Positions 59,013-64,000 of a DNA stretch of 64,000 nucleotides are shown one piece after another. Source of the DNA: Alsobacter sp045348435 (lineage in GTDB: Bacteria; Pseudomonadota; Alphaproteobacteria; Rhizobiales; Beijerinckiaceae); contig NZ_CP157484.1 in NCBI RefSeq assembly GCF_045348435.1, positions 1,488,001 to 1,552,000 on the forward strand. The letters run 5' to 3'. Position 1 is the first letter of the stretch. Each line of letters starts with the position of its first letter. The notes below the pieces were generated by a model, which was not told the origin of the DNA, made no database searches, and saw only the letters and a program-made list of their open reading frames with translations. Both the position numbers and the translations under genes were made by a program.

Positions 59013-60139
59013 GCGGCGCGCCCGTCCCGCCGCGGCCCATGCGCATCCTGTTTGTGTTCGCATGGCTCGTCGTGGGAGGCGAGGAGACCGAGGTGCGCCT
59101 GCTGGCCCGCAACCTCGATCCGCGCCGCTGGCGCATCGACGTCGTCGCCTGCTTCCGCAAGGAGGGCATGCCCGACCAGTCCGTGGCCCAGCTGAGGGCG
59201 CTCGGCGTCGACGTCGACGAGGCGCCCTACGCGCTCTCCTTCGACGACACGGTCGCCTATCTGGCCCGCAAGATGGAGGGCTACGACGTCGTGGTCGCCT
59301 GCCAGGCCGTCCCGGACGTCGCGCCGGCGCTGCGGCTCATGGCCAGGCCGCCGCCCTTGATCGAGCATGGCGGCCTCGTCTCCGAGGCGCTGGCCGGCCC
59401 GAAGGATCTCACGGCCCGCTATGTCGGCGTCTGCGCCGGCATCCGGGAGGCGGCGGCGTCGCGCATGCCGGGGCGCGAGGACCGCGCGCTGGAGATTCCC
59501 AGCATGGTCGATCTTCGCGAGTTCGATCCCGGCGACCGCGGCCGGGCGCGCGCCGCCATGGGCGAGCCCGACGACGCCTTCCTGGTCGGCTGGGTCGGGC
59601 GGCTGGACCGCAAGAAGCGGGTCGAAGACTTCCTCCGGGCGGCGGCGATCGTCGCCCGCGCCGCCGCGTCGGCGCGATTCTGGGTCGTGGGCGGCCCGGA
59701 CGCCTTCATGCCCGACTACGCCGGTGAGCTGCGCGCGCTGGCGGCCGAGCTCGGGCTCTCCGGCCGGCTGCGCTTTCTGGGCGACCGGGCCGACGCGCCC
59801 CGGCTGCTGATGTCGCTGGACGCCTTCGTCTGGCTCGCCGAGGGCGAGGGCATGCCGCATGTCGTCGCCGAGGCCGGGGCCGCGAGCCTGCCGGTGGTGG
59901 CGACGCCGGACAACGGCGTGCTGCAGCAGATCGCCCATGGCGAGACCGGCCTGCTGGTCGGCCGCCGCGATCCCGAAGGGGTGGCGGACGCGGTCCTGCG
60001 GCTCCACGCCGACGCCGCCCTGCGGGCGCGGCTGGGCGCCGCCCTGCGCCGCAAGGTCGAGCGGGACTACAGCGTCGAGGCGGTGCTGCCCCAATGGGAG
60101 CGCCTGTTCGACGAGGTGGCGGCGGAAGCCCGCGCCTAG
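59009..60139 (+). CDS. Glycosyltransferase family 4, last gene of sugar-modifying operon
   Basis: The 376-residue protein starts inside the stop of the previous gene (ATGA). It begins MRILFVFAWLVVGGEETEVR after a short leader, and its donor domain carries VGWVGRLDRKKRVEDFLRAA and the acidic motif LAEGEGMPHVVAEAGAASLP. It resembles the first glycosyltransferase of the operon only at fold level. The operon ends here, overlapping the convergent hypothetical gene by four bases. Confidence 0.87.
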   Translation: MSGAPVPPRPMRILFVFAWLVVGGEETEVRLLARNLDPRRWRIDVVACFRKEGMPDQSVAQLRALGVDVDEAPYALSFDDTVAYLARKMEGYDVVVACQAVPDVAPALRLMARPPPLIEHGGLVSEALAGPKDLTARYVGVCAGIREAAASRMPGREDRALEIPSMVDLREFDPGDRGRARAAMGEPDDAFLVGWVGRLDRKKRVEDFLRAAAIVARAAASARFWVVGGPDAFMPDYAGELRALAAELGLSGRLRFLGDRADAPRLLMSLDAFVWLAEGEGMPHVVAEAGAASLPVVATPDNGVLQQIAHGETGLLVGRRDPEGVADAVLRLHADAALRARLGAALRRKVERDYSVEAVLPQWERLFDEVAAEARA

Positions 60140-60459
60140 ATCCCGGAGCCGCCGGTTTCGCGGCCGGCGACCCGCTTGCGCCATTCCTCCAGCACCGACA
60201 CGTCGGTCGCCCTCAGGCCCGGCGCGGGCGCGGGCAGGGGCATCCAGCCGGCCAGTTCGCCGTCCGCATAGGCGACCGGGCAGTCATGCTCCGAATCGGC
60301 CGCCATCCAGCATTCGCCGCCTGGCTTCAGCCTGCCCCAGCGCGCCACGTCGACCTCGGCCGGGCCCTGCTCGGAGGCCCGCAGCATCACCAGCACCCGG
60401 GAGCCGTCCCGCGGCGCCTCGGCCATCGACCGCCACTCGCCATAGGAGCGTTCAGCCAT
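60136..60459 (-). CDS. Hypothetical protein (107 aa)
   Basis: The soluble product opens ERSYGEWRSMAEAPRDGSRV and continues with GGECWMAADSEHDCPVAYAD and AGWMPLPAPAPG. Trp/Met-Ala-Pro-Arg-Asp-Gly followed by a Trp-rich core resembles small DUF551-like proteins of phage or accessory origin (the 'W-x-M/P-x-D-G' start). GAGGTCGAC precedes the ATG at 60459. The function is unknown. Confidence 0.65.
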   Translation of the reverse strand: MAERSYGEWRSMAEAPRDGSRVLVMLRASEQGPAEVDVARWGRLKPGGECWMAADSEHDCPVAYADGELAGWMPLPAPAPGLRATDVSVLEEWRKRVAGRETGGSGI

Positions 60460-60525
60460 GTCGACCTCCTGATCGTGTCCCGCCGAACGATGCCCGGCGG
60501 CGCCGGCGAGCGCAAGCCGGCTGGC

Positions 60526-61785
60526 TCACGGCGCGGACGGCGGACGGGCGCCGCGGCGTTCGTCGGGCTCCACCACCACGTTCGGGCTCGGCGCCTCGGG
60601 CGACGCGGCGTCCAGCGCGGTGGCGAGCCCGCCCTCGGCCACGGCGCGGGCGGTGGCCTGCGGGGTCGCGCCGCTCACCCGCGTGGTCGGCGCCTCGGGC
60701 GGCTGCGGCTGCTGCTCTTCCCGGTTGGAGCGCACGACCGCCGGCGTAGCCTCGCCGACGAGCCCGAGCTTCACCGCCTGCTCGGCCATGGCGACGCTGT
60801 CGGAGGCCAGCAGCAGCGTGCTCCCGGCCTGGCTCACCGCCATGGCGAGGCGCTCCATGTCCCGCACCCTGGCAGGATCGTGCGACACGTCGCGGATGAA
60901 CACGGCGAGCACGCGCCCCGGATTCTCCTCCACGATCCTGCGGTAGATCTCCGGGTCGTGCTGTCCGCTGTCGCCGATCAGCACGAAGGGCAGCGTGTCG
61001 TAGAGCGCCAGCATGCGCCGGATCAGGTCTTCCTTGTGGCTTCGCGCCTCGCGCGGCAGCGGCGAGGTCCAGCTGACGCCCCATTCGCGCAGGAACAGGA
61101 TGGGCCCGACCGGGATGTGATGGATCTGGAAGAACTCCTCCAGCACTTCGTAGGTGCCCCAGGGCGCGCGCGAGACATAGAGCATCGGGTTGCCGTCTCG
61201 CCCGCTCAGTCCCCCATGCATCGCCTGGTACAGCGCCGCGACCCCCGGAAATGCGATCCGGCTCTCGGCGTCCTCGACGAACAGGCGCCACAGCATCACC
61301 AGCTTGTTGGCGATCCCGGTCTGCACGACGGTGTCGTCGATGTCGCTGATCACCACGAAGCGGCAGCGGTCCGGCGGGATGAACACGGACGCCTTCGCGG
61401 CGACCCGGGGCTCCTCCAGCTCCAGGTCCACCTCGTGCCAGCTCCGGTCCGGGGCGGGCGGCTCGGCCAGGCGCAGATGGATCCTGAAATAGCCGTCGCG
61501 GTCGGTCGTGACCCGCTCCTGCGCGCCGCAGAACCGGGCCGTGACGGCCGCGCCCTCCACCGCTGCGCGCGTGATGCGGCGCAGGACGTTGCGGATCTGC
61601 CCCGGAACGCCGCCGCGCCGGTCCTGGCGCGCCTCGTCCGACTGGCGGAACACGCGCCCGATCAGGAAGACTTCGCTGCGCGAGCCGTAGCCCCGGTAGG
61701 GCAGAAGCGCGACGCCGCCGCGGCCCTGAGCCCGGGCCACGGGCCGCGCCACGGCGGCCAGCAGCCGGCGCGCCGACCGCCCCAT
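60526..61785 (-). CDS. App1-like phosphatidate phosphatase (DUF2183)
   Basis: The 419-residue protein from ATG 61785 has an N-terminal beta domain (GYGSRSEVFLIGRVFRQSDE; FRIHLRLAEPPAPDRSWHEV) and the DUF2183/App1 catalytic domain. The HAD-type nucleophile motif is FVVISDIDDTVVQTGIANKL near 145-164, followed by PMLYVSRAPWGTYEVLEEFF and FVLIGDSGQHDPEIYRRIVE. In yeast App1 this fold dephosphorylates phosphatidate. The C-terminal 80 residues are low-complexity. A TTG at 61836 would extend it by 17 residues. It lies 64 bases after the AI-2E-type transporter on the same strand. Confidence 0.88.
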   Translation of the reverse strand: MGRSARRLLAAVARPVARAQGRGGVALLPYRGYGSRSEVFLIGRVFRQSDEARQDRRGGVPGQIRNVLRRITRAAVEGAAVTARFCGAQERVTTDRDGYFRIHLRLAEPPAPDRSWHEVDLELEEPRVAAKASVFIPPDRCRFVVISDIDDTVVQTGIANKLVMLWRLFVEDAESRIAFPGVAALYQAMHGGLSGRDGNPMLYVSRAPWGTYEVLEEFFQIHHIPVGPILFLREWGVSWTSPLPREARSHKEDLIRRMLALYDTLPFVLIGDSGQHDPEIYRRIVEENPGRVLAVFIRDVSHDPARVRDMERLAMAVSQAGSTLLLASDSVAMAEQAVKLGLVGEATPAVVRSNREEQQPQPPEAPTTRVSGATPQATARAVAEGGLATALDAASPEAPSPNVVVEPDERRGARPPSAP

Positions 61786-61849
61786 GGCGGCGAGGATGGC
61801 GGCCGGGCTCCTCACGTCCTGGCTCCGACGGCGCAAGGCTCGGGCATCG

Positions 61850-63013
61850 TCACGCTCCGATGATGTGGCCGATGGGCTTCAGCGGCTCGACCCGGTCCGC
61901 CACGATCTTCAGGATGGCCAGCAGCGGCACGGCCAGGAACGCGCCGGGGATGCCCCATACGGAATGCCAGAAGAACAGCGACCCGATCACCAGCACCGGG
62001 TTGAGCGTGAACCGCCGCGCCAGCAGCATCGGCGTGACCGTCTCGCCCTCGACGACATGGATCAGCAGATAGACCCCGGCCGGAAGCAGCGCATACCACG
62101 GCCAGTCGAAACTCAGCACGCCGGCGGCGAAGAAGATCGCGATGCCGGCCATCGGGCCCAGGATCGGGATGTAGTTGAGCAGGAAGGCGGCCGCGCCCCA
62201 CAGCAGCGGCGTCCCGAGGCCGCAGGCCCACATGGCCAGACCCGTGGCGACGCCCACGAGGGCGTTCATCATCGTGATGGTGAGCAGGTAGCCGGTGATG
62301 TTGGTCTCGATCTCGCTGGCGATCTCGACCGCCTGGCGCTTGTCGGAAAAGCTCGGCAGCACCTCCACGAGGCCGCGCAGCAGGCGGTCGCCCGAGGCCA
62401 GCAGGAAGAACAGCAGCACCATCGTGGTGAAGAACCGCCCCAGCATGTTCGCCGTGCCTGTGGCCAGGTTCCCGGCGATGCCGGAGCCCTGGTTCACGGT
62501 GACCGACTGCCCCTCGGCCGCCCCCGGCCCGGCGCTCGACGTCACGTGCTCGAACTCCTTCAGGGCGTTCTGGACGAAGTCCAGCGGCTGGCGCAGCACG
62601 GCCAGCTTCTCCTGCAGGATCGGCAAGGTCTGCGGCAACCTCTCGATCCAGCCCGAGGCCGGCAGCGAGATGGCGAAGGCCACGGCCCCGATCGCGCCGA
62701 AGACGACGAGGATGAGCAGCAGCGCCGCCAGCGACTGGGGAACCCGCATGCGCTCGTGCAGGAGCCGCATCGCCGGCCCGAGCAGCAGCTTCAGCACGAT
62801 CGCCAGCGCGATCGGCAGGATGATGTCCCTGGCGAAGTAGAGCGTGTAAACCACGGCCAGGACGGTCAGAATCAGGACGCCCCATGACCGCACGCCCTGC
62901 GGCGCGGCCTCTCCGTGGGCCACCGCCTTGCGGGCCTCGCGGGTCTCCGCCTCGAGGGTCTTTTCGTTCCTGGTCGACGGCGCGACCGCGCCTTGTTCTC
63001 TCGTGACCGCCAC
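61850..63013 (-). CDS. AI-2E family (PerM/YdiK-like) transporter
   Basis: The 387-residue protein begins at GTG 63013. It has eight membrane helices: a first pair (VLILTVLAVVYTLYFARDII; LAALLLILVVFGAIGAVAFA), a long cytoplasmic segment and a C-terminal bundle. Marks of the family are PLLWGAAAFLLNYIPILGPM, LLPAGVYLLIHVVEGETVTP and PGAFLAVPLLAILKIVADRV. Members export autoinducer-2, ions or unknown solutes. The open frame runs to 63532, but coding character starts at about 63013. Confidence 0.85.
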   Translation of the reverse strand: MAVTREQGAVAPSTRNEKTLEAETREARKAVAHGEAAPQGVRSWGVLILTVLAVVYTLYFARDIILPIALAIVLKLLLGPAMRLLHERMRVPQSLAALLLILVVFGAIGAVAFAISLPASGWIERLPQTLPILQEKLAVLRQPLDFVQNALKEFEHVTSSAGPGAAEGQSVTVNQGSGIAGNLATGTANMLGRFFTTMVLLFFLLASGDRLLRGLVEVLPSFSDKRQAVEIASEIETNITGYLLTITMMNALVGVATGLAMWACGLGTPLLWGAAAFLLNYIPILGPMAGIAIFFAAGVLSFDWPWYALLPAGVYLLIHVVEGETVTPMLLARRFTLNPVLVIGSLFFWHSVWGIPGAFLAVPLLAILKIVADRVEPLKPIGHIIGA

Positions 63014-63335
63014 TGACCGTCTCCCCGTCCTGGACCTCTCTAACGAGGGAGGGCGGTCGTTCGCTCCCCGTCGGCGACGCATGGGCTCGACCGGCGCCCG
63101 CGGCAGGCGCCGACGAGGCCCACGTCTGCGGCGACGCTTCAGCCCGCGACGCTGGGCCGCGCGGGCGGGCCCCCAGGGATCCAGGGCGGGAGCGCTGGCC
63201 AATCTGGCGTTCGATAGGGTATAGACCCCCCACATCTTGCGGGGACGGCGCCGGGCGTCGCCGCCGGATACACGCCTCGTCCGAAGCCCGAACCGAACCG
63301 AGCCACATCGCCCTCCTGGGCCGGAGATAGCACCG
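63014..63335. other. Divergent promoter region between the AI-2E transporter and glyA
   Basis: This 322-base gap holds the starts of both genes. No open frame with coding character and no recognisable riboswitch is seen; in particular I find no tandem glycine aptamer ahead of glyA. TATAGA near 63220 is a possible -10 element for glyA, without a good -35. Confidence 0.35.
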
Positions 63336-64000
63336 ATGTCCGTCAGCCACGCGCGCCAGAGCCACATGTCGAACAGCTTCTTCGCCGCATCCCTCGCGGA
63401 TCGCGACCCGGAGATCGCCGACGCCATCGGCAAGGAACTCGGTCGCCAGCGCGACGAGATCGAGCTGATCGCGTCGGAGAACATCGTCTCGCGCGCCGTG
63501 CTGGAGGCGCAGGGCTCGGTGATGACCAACAAATACGCCGAGGGCTATCCGGGCCGGCGCTATTATGGCGGCTGCCAGTTCGTCGACGTCGCCGAGACGC
63601 TCGCCATCCAGCGCGCCACGCGCCTGTTCGGCTGCAGGTTCGCCAATGTCCAGCCGAATTCCGGGTCGCAGGCCAACCAGGCGGTGTTCCTCGCGCTCAT
63701 GAAGCCCGGCGACACCTTCATGGGCCTGGATCTGGCTGCCGGCGGCCATCTCACCCATGGGGCGGCGCCCAACATGTCCGGCAAGTGGTTCAAGGTGGTC
63801 AGCTACGGCGTCCGCCCCGAGGACCAGATGGTCGACATGGACGCCGTCGAGCGCCTGGCGCACGAGCATAAGCCCAAGATCATCATCGCCGGCGGCTCGG
63901 GCTACTCCCGCCACTGGGACTTCGCCCGCTTCCGCGCGATCTGCGACGCGGTCGGGGCCTATTTCATGGTCGACATCGCCCATTTCGCCGGTCTCGTCGC
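63336..64000 (+). CDS. glyA: Serine hydroxymethyltransferase (3' end outside window)
   Basis: At least 221 residues are visible. The enzyme interconverts serine and glycine with tetrahydrofolate and uses pyridoxal phosphate. Recognisable parts are IELIASENIVSRAVLEAQGS, NKYAEGYPGRRYYGGCQFVD, NVQPNSGSQANQAVFLALMK, and GGHLTHGAAPNMSGKWFKVV. The last visible residues (MVDIAHFAGLV) lead towards the PLP-lysine region that lies beyond the window. The ATG at 63336 follows CCGGAGATAG; an internal ATG ten codons later is also possible. Confidence 0.95.
   Translation, partial: MSVSHARQSHMSNSFFAASLADRDPEIADAIGKELGRQRDEIELIASENIVSRAVLEAQGSVMTNKYAEGYPGRRYYGGCQFVDVAETLAIQRATRLFGCRFANVQPNSGSQANQAVFLALMKPGDTFMGLDLAAGGHLTHGAAPNMSGKWFKVVSYGVRPEDQMVDMDAVERLAHEHKPKIIIAGGSGYSRHWDFARFRAICDAVGAYFMVDIAHFAGLV

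Noticed and set aside
63200..63335. Possible glycine riboswitch ahead of glyA
   Set aside because: I could not find the paired aptamer core sequences or helices; only generic GC-rich hairpins are present.
1..64000. Prophage, integron or intact insertion sequence
   Set aside because: No integrase, transposase, phage structural gene or flanking direct repeat was recognised anywhere in the window.

Overview
The window is GC-rich bacterial chromosome, almost certainly from an alphaproteobacterium of the order Hyphomicrobiales (Rhizobiales). Supporting marks are a GSII-type glutamine synthetase with a divergent gstI-like (DUF2735) gene, a GapR/DUF2312 nucleoid protein, a BA14K-like secreted protein, a PrsD/PrsE-type secretion pair, an HWE-family histidine kinase and many single-domain signalling proteins. 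I recognise no tRNA, rRNA, CRISPR array, integrase or intact insertion sequence. The window opens inside a PAS/GAF sensor kinase (minus strand) and closes inside glyA (plus strand).

Layout. 1-4.8 kb: truncated sensor kinase, SnoaL-like protein, a gene-poor stretch with decayed remnants, and a small winged-helix-like protein. 4.8-13 kb: a 5TMR-LYT/PAS chemoreceptor, CHRD protein, YqhA-family membrane protein, a cytochrome b561-ethylbenzene-dehydrogenase-type haem protein and a TadG-like protein. 13-22.9 kb: small secreted and membrane proteins, a TRIC/YadS channel-like protein, an AcpA-like phosphatase, a DUF1254/DUF1214 protein, GapR, an Fsr-like exporter, a second MFS transporter and a 24-residue membrane peptide. 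22.9-29.8 kb: a divergent FtsH-like protease, small proteins, a cytoplasmic chemoreceptor with a possible haem-less globin domain, an aminotransferase pseudogene and a TauE/SafE protein. 29.8-35.8 kb: a carbon/nitrogen block of glycogen phosphorylase, glnII, gstI-like gene, glutaminase and a TetR regulator. 36-50 kb: cell-surface region with an SGNH-like protein, a wrecked glycosyltransferase, a type I secretion ABC/HlyD pair, three glycosyltransferases, a methyltransferase and gmd. 50-55.4 kb: a signalling group (hybrid PAS kinase, lone receiver, GAF-HWE kinase) and a DUF937 protein. 55.7-60.1 kb: a tight four-gene operon (glycosyltransferase, Gfo/Idh/MocA oxidoreductase, MDR-type dehydrogenase, glycosyltransferase). 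60-64 kb: App1-like phosphatase, AI-2E family transporter and glyA.

Three points stand out. First, the glnII/gstI intergenic region carries a good sigma-54 promoter and a perfect NtrC-type palindrome, so nitrogen control can be read from the DNA. Second, the 55.7-60.1 kb operon looks like a compact sugar-modifying and transferring cassette; its two oxidoreductase modules are, as I recall, sometimes fused in other bacteria. Third, five small genes appear frameshifted and each is repaired by a one-base change, three of them in or beside mononucleotide runs. This suggests sequencing or assembly indels as much as real decay. By contrast, the aminotransferase (28.4 kb) and glycosyltransferase (38.5-39.6 kb) remnants carry large deletions or several stop codons and are true pseudogenes.
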